In this document: in pieces, positions 10,201-17,449 of the stretch | Position numbering within the stretch: position 1 is the first letter of the stretch | Layout: every line of letters begins with the position of its first letter | Origin: Pyrodictiaceae archaeon | GTDB lineage: Archaea > Thermoproteota > Thermoprotei_A > Sulfolobales > WANQ01 | NCBI GenBank assembly: GCA_015521735.1 | Contig: WANQ01000018.1 | Span: 45,350 to 109,349, forward strand | DNA length: 64,000 nt | Reading direction: 5' to 3' | Notes under the pieces: model-generated | The model's database searches: none | Told to the model about the DNA's origin: nothing | The model's input: only the letters and a program-made list of their open reading frames with translations | Program-made: the position numbers and the translations under genes

Positions 10201-10230
10201 ACCCCTATATGCTTTACTTCCTCTAAACAC
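7198..10230 (-). CDS. ileS: isoleucyl-tRNA synthetase
   Basis: Class I aminoacyl-tRNA synthetase that charges tRNA-Ile, 1010 residues. The HIGH motif is HVGH at residues 81-84 (within PPTANGFMHVGHARGRS). The editing (CP1) domain shows AWTTTPWTIISNEALAV and GTGVVHIAPAHGPEDF. QTRGWFYTLM and KMSKS (about residue 625) form the catalytic core, and the rest is the anticodon-binding domain. Zinc-type Cys pairs appear in CSKCGY and CPKCGG. The start is uncertain: the first 25-30 residues before RYNPLKVEEWVMAYW are not typical, so ATG (residue 12) may be the true start. A TATA-like TTATATACTG lies near 10250 on the minus strand. Confidence 0.95.
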   Translation of the reverse strand: MFRGSKAYRGPMLSEVSWVVSLSEAPSLKGRYNPLKVEEWVMAYWSNNNIYRKVKEKSWNNDNSPLFRFLEGPPTANGFMHVGHARGRSLKDVKLRYYRMKGYRVWDQAGWDTQGLPVELEVERKLGFKSKKDIEKYGVEKFVEECQKLVDYYISHWRKASERLGLWLDYDHAYETRHPRYLDTTWSFLKTMWDKGLLYEDLRVVPVCPRCETALSSHEVAQGYEVVKDPSLYFKIPFLGEEKTYMIAWTTTPWTIISNEALAVHPDETYVKIRVGEEYWIMAEKRLKEVLEEVGVKEYEVLEKFPGRKLFGKKYIHPLLDEVPAHKEHKGEYEHSVLTAEWVSMEEGTGVVHIAPAHGPEDFELGKQYGIRVFKPIRKNGYFTEEAGKYSGLWFKNANPHVVEDLKKKNLLVYIGEVEHEYPHCWRCGTPLMYYADRQWFIKIEPIKKKMLEENSKVKWSPEWASKRFQDWIENARDWCISRERYWGTPLPIWTCSKCGYRVAFGSLEEVRKHAINPEEVKDHHRPWIDRVKIKCPKCGGVMKREPFVVDVWMDSGVAHTASLNQYGWNNLFTQLFPYDWITEAVDQTRGWFYTLMFTSVAWHGLRPYKAVLNQGLVLDKYGKKMSKSRGNVVWALEFMEKHGADPFRLYLVSKSAPWDNINFDPDEVMEVKRQLDILWNSVNFALTYMELDKWKPDRLEEDLKHLEPEDKWIIYELYLMLKAVEDAVEKDNPHKGGRALLEFIVEKLSHRYITLIRPRVWIEEDKPEKRSAYATLYLVIDTLLKALAPYAPFISEYLYQAFIRKLSAKAKESIHLEEWPTVNKELLDEQAWKSVSKLLDVAEQVLAIRSKIGIKRRWPLRKVVILASREEAESLQASTKVVKIYANVKQVEVTSKPVDIEGLEEAEVGELKVYVDARIDEEVLLEGLAREIVRRVQVMRRDLDLPLDAVVEKVQVYTKDNDIVRAIEKHRDYILGEVRAKAIEIVNEPPSNARKWRIEGKETWIKVVV

Positions 10231-10334
10231 TATGAGGGATTTAATACGCAGTATATAATGGTTTACGTCTACAATACTTTTTAATACATGATTGCATAGT
10301 GGTTACCGTAGACTATACTTGGAGGTGTAGCTTG

Positions 10335-10745
10335 GTGTCGGGTGAGCAAAAGCTATCGCTTCTAGAATACGCTTTAGGTGTTAATAGGGAGGGCAAGCTA
10401 TTCATACTACCATCAAAAGTTGTATGGAGTGCTATGAGGAGAGTTGAGGATCTACGTGAACTTGAGGGATACACTGTAATAGTGGTAGATGTATCTTTTG
10501 ACCCAGTAGTATTGAGCAAGGATAAAGCTGAAGACTACGTAGTTAGAAACCCCGAGGTACTTAAACAAGTAGAAGCTTTCGAGCAAAGACTACCACTACT
10601 TATTAAACGCGTTGAAATAGAGGGAAATAAGTACACATTCTGGACAAAGAAGACTAGGCAAATGGTTCTAGAAAACCTGTCAAGACTTAAAAAAGAGCTA
10701 GCAGACAAGTTAGGCATAAAGTTTCTTAAGACGCAAATTCCTTAA
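10335..10745 (+). CDS. conserved-looking hypothetical protein
   Basis: About 136 residues, not recognised. It is mixed alpha/beta: LSLLEYALGVNREGKLFILP, then SAMRRVEDLRELEGYTVIVVDVSFDPVVL, then a charged helical C-terminus (LENLSRLKKELADKLGIKFLKTQ). I place the start at GTG 10335 because GGAGGTG at 10321-10327 lies 7 nt upstream; TTG 10332 is the alternative, and a GTG at 10299 would be upstream of the ribosome site. It is divergent from ileS and alone. No signal peptide or membrane segment. Confidence 0.6.
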   Translation: MSGEQKLSLLEYALGVNREGKLFILPSKVVWSAMRRVEDLRELEGYTVIVVDVSFDPVVLSKDKAEDYVVRNPEVLKQVEAFEQRLPLLIKRVEIEGNKYTFWTKKTRQMVLENLSRLKKELADKLGIKFLKTQIP

Positions 10746-10858
10746 AACTAATCCACTATTCTTTTCCTTATTGACAATTTTAATTTATGGCTAATAGGTT
10801 TATTTTAGGCTTAGCTATAGTGTTTTCAGCGGAGAACTATGTCTTGAAGTTAAGCTTT

Positions 10859-12685
10859 ATGAGGAGAACTTATAACGTTATAATTGAACGTCTACGTAGG
10901 CTAGCATATGTTGAGAAATGGCTTATACTGGGAGTTACAATAGGTATTGTCTCCTCTAGTACAACATTGTTATTCTACTTGTTATTAATGTTTGTAGCTG
11001 GCATAGGTGCATGGATTTTAGGTGTAGTTGATAATCCCCTAAACTGGGGTTTACCTGATTTTTCTCTTGCTGCACAAGAATCTGGTAATAAGTTTTTAAT
11101 ACCGTTACTTGTTGTATTAGGTGCACTGTTAAGTAGTATAATAGTGTATAGGTTTGAGCCATTAGCTGAAGGGCCAGGTGTAAGTACTACTATTAAGGCT
11201 TATCATAGGGGAGCAGTTCTTAGGAAGAGATTGCCATTAATTAAGGCTCTTGCATCTGCTTTGCTGATAGGTTTTGGTGGTAGTGGTGGTGTTCAGGGAC
11301 CTAGTATTCAGATTGGAGCTGGTGTTGGATCTATTATAGCTAGGTTCCTTAGACTTGGATTTGAGGATAGGAGGTTGGCAATAGTTGCTGGTATGGCTGG
11401 TGCTCTTTCAGCAATATTTCGTAGTCCTATTGGTGCAGCATTATTCGCGGTTGAAGTTCTTTATCGTAAGGATATTGAGTCTGAGGCTCTTGTACCGTCA
11501 GTTATATCGTCTGTAACGTCTTATACCTTTGCATTATACGTTGTGGGGTTCAAAGGATTATTCCCACCAATACCTGTAAATGTTGAACTATTATTTACTT
11601 ACCAAGGACTGATAACGTATTTATTACTAGGTCTTTTCTCAGCGTTTACCGCCTACTTATATATAAAGTTCTATGGTTTCGTTAAAAAGTTATTTTTAAG
11701 ACTTAAAGTAGGTGAAATTAAGATACTTAAACCTGTCATTGGCGCCTTTATTCTAGGCTTACTAGGATTACTTGTACCAATTGTTATGGGTAGTGGGAAT
11801 ATATTCATTTCAAAGTTTATAGCCCAAAGCATTGAAGGTAAAGCTTACTTAAGCGTATTGGGGTTAGGATTTACTACAAGTCTTCTAGTATTAATAGTGT
11901 TAAAGATCTTAGGTACATCTTTTTCTATTGGTAGTGGTGGTAGTGGTGGTTTATTTGCTCCCAGCATATTTATTGGCGCCTTACTAGGATATCTTGTTGG
12001 CATATACTTTTACCCGTTCACAGGCATAGAACCTCATGTTTATGCTTACATAGGTATGGCTAGTTTGTTTGGCGCAGCTACCAAGACGCCGTTGTCGACT
12101 TCTATTATGATTGCCGAGATGAGTAATAGTTATGTTTTAGCTATACCAGCTCTTTTATCGTCTATTATAGCTAGTGAGCTTATAGGTAATGAAACACTAT
12201 ATGATGCTCAACCTATTCGTAGAATTAATCCGAGGCTTGCAAGTATAAGGTTTCTACTTGACATAGTTTCAAGGCACAGAGATGCTGCTAACATTAATGT
12301 TGAAAGCCTTGTTAACACTGAGTATGAGGCAGTTAAACTTAGTAATACTCTTAGTCGTGTACTAGAGTTAATGGTTAAGGGTAAGCAGAGGGTAATACCT
12401 GTAGTAGATGATTCGAGTAGGGTTATAGGAGTTATAGATTCATCTAGTTTAAGGAGAGCTTTAGAGGTGAGTAACTTAAAGCTATCACTGAGACAGGTTA
12501 AGGTTAAGCTTAGTGTTCCACCTATAGTTAGAGTTGATGAAAATCTTCAAAACGTAGTAGATAAGATGTTGAAGCATGGTGTTGACTATGCTGTAGTAGT
12601 GGATAAGGAGGATAGATATGTTGGTGTTATATTAGCTGAGGAGATAGTTACTTCACTAGCATACTATGTTGCTGGTTTAGAGTAG
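10859..12685 (+). CDS. ClC-type chloride channel/transporter with C-terminal CBS pair
   Basis: A polytopic ClC family protein. Anion-pathway motifs are GFGGSGGVQGPSIQIGAG (the G-x-E/Q-G-P loop; here Gln stands where the gating Glu of H+/Cl- exchangers sits), AGMAGALSAIFRSPIGAALFAVE, and GSGGSGGLFAPSIFIGALLG. The last 130 residues are two CBS domains (VIPVVDDSSRVIGVIDSSSLRRAL and VDYAVVVDKEDRYVGVILAEEI) that bind adenine nucleotides and gate transport. Replacement of the gating Glu suggests a channel rather than an exchanger. ATG 10859 is preferred; an upstream ATG at 10787 overlaps the likely TATA box. The 3' end overlaps the convergent dph gene by 22 nt. Confidence 0.88.
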   Translation: MRRTYNVIIERLRRLAYVEKWLILGVTIGIVSSSTTLLFYLLLMFVAGIGAWILGVVDNPLNWGLPDFSLAAQESGNKFLIPLLVVLGALLSSIIVYRFEPLAEGPGVSTTIKAYHRGAVLRKRLPLIKALASALLIGFGGSGGVQGPSIQIGAGVGSIIARFLRLGFEDRRLAIVAGMAGALSAIFRSPIGAALFAVEVLYRKDIESEALVPSVISSVTSYTFALYVVGFKGLFPPIPVNVELLFTYQGLITYLLLGLFSAFTAYLYIKFYGFVKKLFLRLKVGEIKILKPVIGAFILGLLGLLVPIVMGSGNIFISKFIAQSIEGKAYLSVLGLGFTTSLLVLIVLKILGTSFSIGSGGSGGLFAPSIFIGALLGYLVGIYFYPFTGIEPHVYAYIGMASLFGAATKTPLSTSIMIAEMSNSYVLAIPALLSSIIASELIGNETLYDAQPIRRINPRLASIRFLLDIVSRHRDAANINVESLVNTEYEAVKLSNTLSRVLELMVKGKQRVIPVVDDSSRVIGVIDSSSLRRALEVSNLKLSLRQVKVKLSVPPIVRVDENLQNVVDKMLKHGVDYAVVVDKEDRYVGVILAEEIVTSLAYYVAGLE

Positions 12686-13515
12686 GATGTGTATCTAAGT
12701 ACATCTGCGTATACTGATTCCTTGATGGACTCTATAGGTAAACTTGCTAATTCTACGAGTGCTTCAAGCTCCATTGGGTGGGGTTTAGCTACAACTACTA
12801 GGCTATGTGGTGGTGGAGGGAAATTGTAGTTCTTAAGCTTTGGTAGTAGGTCTGCTTTAACCAGCATGTCTGGTGTAGCTGCTCTAGCTACTCCTACTCC
12901 TATGACTTTATCTAATACTTGTTCACAGTTATTGATTTTACAGTATTCTTCTTCTATTCTGAGTAATAGTTCGACTGCTTCATTAATCCTCATGGCTCTA
13001 CCTTCATCAAATCTTATATCAAGTAGTACTAGTGTGTGTAAATTTCTCTCAAGATTTTCTCTAACTACTTCGACTGTAGTGTATGGTATATACTCCTTCT
13101 CGGGATAGGTTAATGTAACTATCCTGCCAAATCTATAAGCTTGGAGATATGATTGTGTAATAGATGCATAGACACCGGAGACACCTAGTACAATGTCAAT
13201 GTCTACTCCTTTCTTCTTTGCCTCTACTAGTAGAGATACGTGAGTTGTTGCTGTTAATGGATCACCCGCTACGAGTATAACTACCTTTCTATTCCTAGCC
13301 ATCTCGATGATCCACTCATAGTTTTCTTCAAGATCTCTTCTGCTAACGTATCTCAACTCCCCTAAGCACATTCTCCGTAGCCTTTCATAGGTGTAGCCTA
13401 CTGCTATAGACGTGTATGCTTCAACTAATACAACATCAGCTGTAGACAACTCATTCAGTAACTTTATGCTAGCATAGTCTAAGCTAGTACCTAGACCAGC
13501 TAATACGAGCACCAT
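12664..13515 (-). CDS. dphB: diphthine synthase (diphthamide biosynthesis methyltransferase)
   Basis: Methylates the modified histidine of translation factor aEF2 with S-adenosylmethionine during diphthamide synthesis. It begins MVLVLAGLGTSLDYASIKLLNELSTADVVLVEAYTS, then VVILVAGDPLTATTHVSLLVEAKKKG and VLGVSGVYASITQSYLQAYRFGRIVTLTYPE, all diagnostic of Dph5 in the tetrapyrrole-methylase superfamily. The second half ends with GVGVARAATPDMLVKAD and SLVVVAKPHPMELEALVELA. 283 residues, full length. ATG at 13515; convergent with the chloride channel gene. Confidence 0.95.
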   Translation of the reverse strand: MVLVLAGLGTSLDYASIKLLNELSTADVVLVEAYTSIAVGYTYERLRRMCLGELRYVSRRDLEENYEWIIEMARNRKVVILVAGDPLTATTHVSLLVEAKKKGVDIDIVLGVSGVYASITQSYLQAYRFGRIVTLTYPEKEYIPYTTVEVVRENLERNLHTLVLLDIRFDEGRAMRINEAVELLLRIEEEYCKINNCEQVLDKVIGVGVARAATPDMLVKADLLPKLKNYNFPPPPHSLVVVAKPHPMELEALVELASLPIESIKESVYADVLRYTSYSKPAT

Positions 13516-13620
13516 GATTGTGTTTACCTCAATTCCGTTTAGGGGTTAAAGGTGTAGAATACTCTTATTTTAATATCTTGTACATGGTTTATAGGGTTAA
13601 GGGTTTAGTGGTGTTGGTCT

Positions 13621-14658
13621 TTGAACCCGGACTATGTAGGTATAATTGAAAGAATTTCTAATAGACTATTAGATGCAAGTAAACATGTCGTTACGTTAAT
13701 GCCTGACTTCTTCATAGACCGCATAGTTGTTTTTGAAGGCGACTTCAAAGAGTTTGTTGATGTTTTAAGAAGTGTTGCTGAACGTGGTGGAGGAAACTAT
13801 ATAGTTAGGGAGGAGATAGTTCGTGGAGGTAATGCAACAAATACTGCTTCAGCTATAGCATCAATTGGTGTTAAAGTTAACTTAATTGTTGTTACAAGTG
13901 AGCTCGGTAAACTCTTGTTATCGTATTTTATGAGAGACCTTCCAGTAAACCTTGATCATGTTAAGGTTGCTGGTAGTGAGAGTAAGACTGTTGCACTAGA
14001 ATTCTCTTATAGGGGTAGGAAGGTTAATGTTATGCTTAGTGATCCTGGATCATTAAGGTGCTTTGACCTATCAATGCTTAACGAGGAGGATATAGAGTCC
14101 ATAGAGGCATCAGATATAGTAGGAGTATTTAATTGGAATCAAAATGATTGTTCAAACAAGTTGCTTAGAGAGTTAAGGGAAAATACTAGTAGGCCGTTGT
14201 TCCTTGATACAAGTGATCCTAGAATAGCTAGTTCTAGTAAAGTCTTAGAGCTAATAGGGATGTTGAAGGAAGGTATAGTGGATTATCTAAGTCTTAATGA
14301 AAACGAGGCATTATACTATGCTAGCAAGTTGGGATACAATGTAAATGACCCTGTAAAAGCAGCTAAGCATTTATCTAGGGAATTAAATGTCAGAAACATA
14401 TACTTGCATACGCCTAAGATAACAGCTGTGTTTCCCCAAGAGGTAATTGTTGAAACCATGCCGATAAAGCCATTAAGGGTTACTGGTGCAGGAGATACAT
14501 GGAATGCAGGCGTAATTGCCGGTCTAATACTAGGCCTCAACCCACTAGAACAGCTAGTACTAGCTAACACTATGAGTGCATGTTACCTTACACGTAAGGA
14601 GCCTAGACATTGTACGGTAAAAGAGGTATTAGACTTCGTTCATACAAGAACCTTTTAA
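13621..14658 (+). CDS. PfkB family carbohydrate kinase
   Basis: 345 residues. RGGNATNTASAIASIGVKVNLIVV is the substrate-side signature and RVTGAGDTWNAGVIAGLIL the ATP/anion-hole signature with catalytic Asp (about residue 292). A 45-residue N-terminal extension and an unusual MPDFFIDRIVVFEGD opening set it apart from ribokinase. TTG start at 13621, with no good ribosome site, so it may be leaderless behind TTTATAGGG near 13590. Sugar substrate unknown. The following secreted-protein gene starts 29 nt downstream, perhaps in one transcript. Confidence 0.8.
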   Translation: MNPDYVGIIERISNRLLDASKHVVTLMPDFFIDRIVVFEGDFKEFVDVLRSVAERGGGNYIVREEIVRGGNATNTASAIASIGVKVNLIVVTSELGKLLLSYFMRDLPVNLDHVKVAGSESKTVALEFSYRGRKVNVMLSDPGSLRCFDLSMLNEEDIESIEASDIVGVFNWNQNDCSNKLLRELRENTSRPLFLDTSDPRIASSSKVLELIGMLKEGIVDYLSLNENEALYYASKLGYNVNDPVKAAKHLSRELNVRNIYLHTPKITAVFPQEVIVETMPIKPLRVTGAGDTWNAGVIAGLILGLNPLEQLVLANTMSACYLTRKEPRHCTVKEVLDFVHTRTF

Positions 14659-14686
14659 AAATCATCTTATTGCTAAAGGGAGATAA

Positions 14687-16654
14687 GTGGATAAGACCAG
14701 GACCATAGTATTACTCCTACTATTCGCTACGATGGTACTGGCTCCTAATATTAGAGCACAAGGTATTATTATACCTATTCCGCCAAACCCTCCACCTAGT
14801 CCTCAACCTCCGCCACAGCTACTGGATTTCATAGTAGTAGACGATGATGGAGCCGAGTGTCTTAACGCAGACTTTATTACTAGAGATTTAAGTAGAGTAA
14901 TAGATTATGCGGTCGATAATGCTACTATAGTTCTCTGTACTGGCGTCTATAATGGCTTCTCCAACGCTTTAATAGATCCCTGGGGCCAAGTTACCGAGTA
15001 CAAACCATTGATAATTAAAGCTAATGGAAGTGTGGAAATCGTATATAATTTTAGAGAGCCCTTAGGAGACATAATATTCCAAGATGTAGACCTTATATTA
15101 AACTCTAAGATAGAACTTGGAGGAGAATACGTAAGACTTCTGAATGTAACAGTATTGACAACTACGTATCCAAACTATTACTGTATTCAAGAGGTATCTG
15201 ATTTCTGGAGTGGAATAAGCTTAAAGGCGTTAAGGGAATTCGTGTTATCAAATACTACATTAGCTAGTACTAATTGCGGAGTACTCAAAGGCTCTGTAGA
15301 AGAACTCCATATTAATGGTAGTGTATTGGATTTAGCTATAAGAATACGTGATGCACAGTTATTCGTTATGTATGCTTCAGTTAAAACCTATAAGGGTTCA
15401 GAAGACTTTAAGGCATGGATTGGAGGTATAGGATTAACTATTTCCCCCTCACATCCCTCACTAGAGGTTTATGCTACAAGAGTAGTAATTGAGGATTCCA
15501 AGATATATGGTACCATGTATATTAATTCACAAACAACTGTGTTTAAGAGAAATATTGTAGATTATAACGCTTCAGGAATTCTTTTCAACTTACCAGTACT
15601 TAACTTATGGACTGGTTACGATGGAGTAATAGTTGATTCACTAAACTATACAATAGAGTACAATGTATTTAAAGGCTACATTAATCAAAGCCGGGATCTC
15701 TACGGGGCTTTAAGAATACTTTCTGGTGTAGGCGTCATACGTAGGAATCTATTCTATGACAATAGTGTAGCGTTAATTATAGACGAAGGCTCATCACCTA
15801 CAGTATACGATAACGTCTTCATAGGGAACAAAATACACATGGCTTCAATACAATACACAGAGATAGCCTCAATAGATCCACCTAGACCTGGACCAAACGT
15901 TATTGGCGGACCATTTCTCGGAGGCAATTACTGGGATGACTACATTGGACCAGACTATGATGGTGATGGACTAGGTGATATACCTTACGTTAACGACTAT
16001 AACGTAATCGATATTCACCCATTAACTCCTTGGGGTCTAGTAAAGTGTCCACCCTACATGGGTGGTTATAAGCTAGCTACGAGTAATACCTTATACCAGT
16101 TATTATCTATGAGAAGCTTAATCCTATTAGCCACCTTAACGTTAGGAGTAACTATTACTAGCAACCGTAGAAGGTTTAAGGGTCTAATGGGAGTCATAGG
16201 CATAACTACCATATTAGCCATTACCATAGCTGTAGTGGTACTTGTATTTCAGCTAAGCTATAACATTAGTACATCAATACTAGCTAAACCCTTGTCACCC
16301 TTAGCTCCTCTAGGCACTCCTCTAGTAGCCGATAACAGACTATACCTTACACTATATAATCCTGGATTAGCACCAGTATGTGTAAAGTACGCCATATTCA
16401 ACTCTTCTAAAACAATATTGTACCCCGTGCAAGGAGAATATCTAGTAGACTTAGCGACAAGTCTAGAAGACCAGATACTGAGAGGAGACGTAAACTACAC
16501 GTTAATACTGGAGAAGCTAGTGAATGCATTAATTATAGAGCCTAAGGACAGTAAAGAGTTTACAGCATACGTGGAAGGAGTTAGAGGAATAGCTGATCTA
16601 AGTATTGTTGCAAATAATGGTGTTTGGAGGATGCATGTTTTTGGCGAGGATTAA
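14687..16654 (+). CDS. secreted, membrane-anchored right-handed beta-helix protein (NosD-like)
   Basis: 655 residues. A signal peptide (residues 1-25, TIVLLLLFATMVLAPNIRAQG) precedes a Pro-rich linker (PPNPPPSPQPPPQ). The central region (about 45-460) has short strands with turn Asn/Gly spacing typical of parallel beta-helix repeats. It closes with GGNYWDDYIGPDYDGDGLGDIPY, the tail motif of NosD/PbH1-type proteins. Two hydrophobic segments (about 478-495 and 503-525) anchor it, followed by a 130-residue outer domain with several N-x-S/T sites. The start is GTG 14687. The next gene overlaps its 3' end by 20 nt, so the two products may form a cell-surface pair. Ligand unknown. Confidence 0.7.
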   Translation: MDKTRTIVLLLLFATMVLAPNIRAQGIIIPIPPNPPPSPQPPPQLLDFIVVDDDGAECLNADFITRDLSRVIDYAVDNATIVLCTGVYNGFSNALIDPWGQVTEYKPLIIKANGSVEIVYNFREPLGDIIFQDVDLILNSKIELGGEYVRLLNVTVLTTTYPNYYCIQEVSDFWSGISLKALREFVLSNTTLASTNCGVLKGSVEELHINGSVLDLAIRIRDAQLFVMYASVKTYKGSEDFKAWIGGIGLTISPSHPSLEVYATRVVIEDSKIYGTMYINSQTTVFKRNIVDYNASGILFNLPVLNLWTGYDGVIVDSLNYTIEYNVFKGYINQSRDLYGALRILSGVGVIRRNLFYDNSVALIIDEGSSPTVYDNVFIGNKIHMASIQYTEIASIDPPRPGPNVIGGPFLGGNYWDDYIGPDYDGDGLGDIPYVNDYNVIDIHPLTPWGLVKCPPYMGGYKLATSNTLYQLLSMRSLILLATLTLGVTITSNRRRFKGLMGVIGITTILAITIAVVVLVFQLSYNISTSILAKPLSPLAPLGTPLVADNRLYLTLYNPGLAPVCVKYAIFNSSKTILYPVQGEYLVDLATSLEDQILRGDVNYTLILEKLVNALIIEPKDSKEFTAYVEGVRGIADLSIVANNGVWRMHVFGED

Positions 16655-17150
16655 TCTAGCAACAATAGCCGTGGTTTTAACAGTTGCTTTAGCAATAATA
16701 CTGTTACTTCCTTTAACAATAGCCTACTTAGTTAATGTTACTTCACAAATGTTAAGTGTAGTTGGCTATAGGGTTCAACAAGTATATCTAGTAGACTACG
16801 AGTCCCACAGCAACCTTACATACATGAACCTACTAATTACATCTATTATTAGTCCACGTAAACTCGTAGTAATAACACATACAACTGGCAATCACATAGT
16901 ATTATCAGATAACATAAGCATTCTACAAATACTACTAGTTATTGGAGGATACGCTGACATAATACTCGTTAATAATACTCCTAGAATAGGTTTAAACAAG
17001 TATTATGCTAGGTTACTGGGCATTAAAGCTGAAGTACTTGAGTACTATACATGCTATCCAACTACACTAACATACATTATTGAGTCAAGTACTTATAGGA
17101 AGCTAGGAATAGTAGAACTATATACCGTCTTAGACAAGCTAAGTAGATAA
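16635..17150 (+). CDS. small single-pass membrane protein, partner of the beta-helix protein
   Basis: About 171 residues, not recognised. One strong N-terminal membrane segment (TIAVVLTVALAIILLLPLTIAYLV) is followed by a soluble domain with alternating strands (VVITHTTGNHIVLSD, DIILVNNTPRIGL) ending near YTVLDKLSR. ATG 16635 is chosen because GGAGG (16626-16630) lies just 4 nt upstream; the reading frame is open further upstream. It overlaps the end of the preceding gene in another frame, which argues for translational coupling. Possibly a sensor or assembly partner; this is inference. Confidence 0.55.
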   Translation: MFLARINLATIAVVLTVALAIILLLPLTIAYLVNVTSQMLSVVGYRVQQVYLVDYESHSNLTYMNLLITSIISPRKLVVITHTTGNHIVLSDNISILQILLVIGGYADIILVNNTPRIGLNKYYARLLGIKAEVLEYYTCYPTTLTYIIESSTYRKLGIVELYTVLDKLSR

Positions 17151-17152
17151 GT

Positions 17153-17209
17153 AGAAGTGATGACCTCAAGCGGCACTGATAGGTGATGAAGGGTAGAGTA
17201 GCTGAGAAA
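17153..17209 (+). ncRNA. C/D box guide sRNA
   Basis: All four boxes are present in order and canonical: C GTGATGA (17157-17163), D' CTGA (17176-17179), C' GTGATGA (17183-17189) and D CTGA (17202-17205). Both guides are 12 nt and D'-C' are 3 nt apart, the tight spacing of archaeal sRNAs. By the box+5 rule the D' guide would direct 2'-O-methylation of the fifth base (G) in UGCCGCUUGAGG. The D guide would direct it to the fifth base (U) in CUACUCUACCCU. It binds L7Ae, Nop5 and fibrillarin. It sits between two genes that face each other. Targets not verified. Confidence 0.88.
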
Positions 17210-17211
17210 TC

Positions 17212-17439
17212 CTATGGAGAAGCTAAGCACTCAACCAAACAGTCATCTAGACATAAGCATTCAATGCAATTACACTCTCTTAGACATTTCTTGAAACAAT
17301 ATCTATCTTCTAATCCTTTCCTAGGATAAGCTTCAATGTTATCATATTCTAGTAGATCCATACAATCTATTAAGCAGTCATAATAGTTATCGAATTCCTC
17401 ACCACACTTAGTTATACAAGCACTTAGATCCACTTTCAT
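17212..17439 (-). CDS. 75-residue protein with 12 cysteines in C-x3-C pairs
   Basis: Not recognised. Cysteines fall at 8, 12, 22, 26, 48, 52, 56, 58, 61, 63, 67 and 71. The first four form C-x3-C-x9-C-x3-C, the twin C-x3-C pattern of a helical hairpin. The C-terminal half is a dense run with C-x3-C steps. It is acidic, with no signal peptide, so it should be cytosolic; it may bind metal clusters or be disulfide-bonded, as many hyperthermophile cytosolic proteins are. It starts 10 nt after the stop of the winged-helix/PfkB gene, so the two form an operon. Its 3' end abuts the C/D sRNA on the other strand. Confidence 0.65.
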   Translation of the reverse strand: MKVDLSACITKCGEEFDNYYDCLIDCMDLLEYDNIEAYPRKGLEDRYCFKKCLRECNCIECLCLDDCLVECLASP

Positions 17440-17449
17440 GTCTAAGTCC

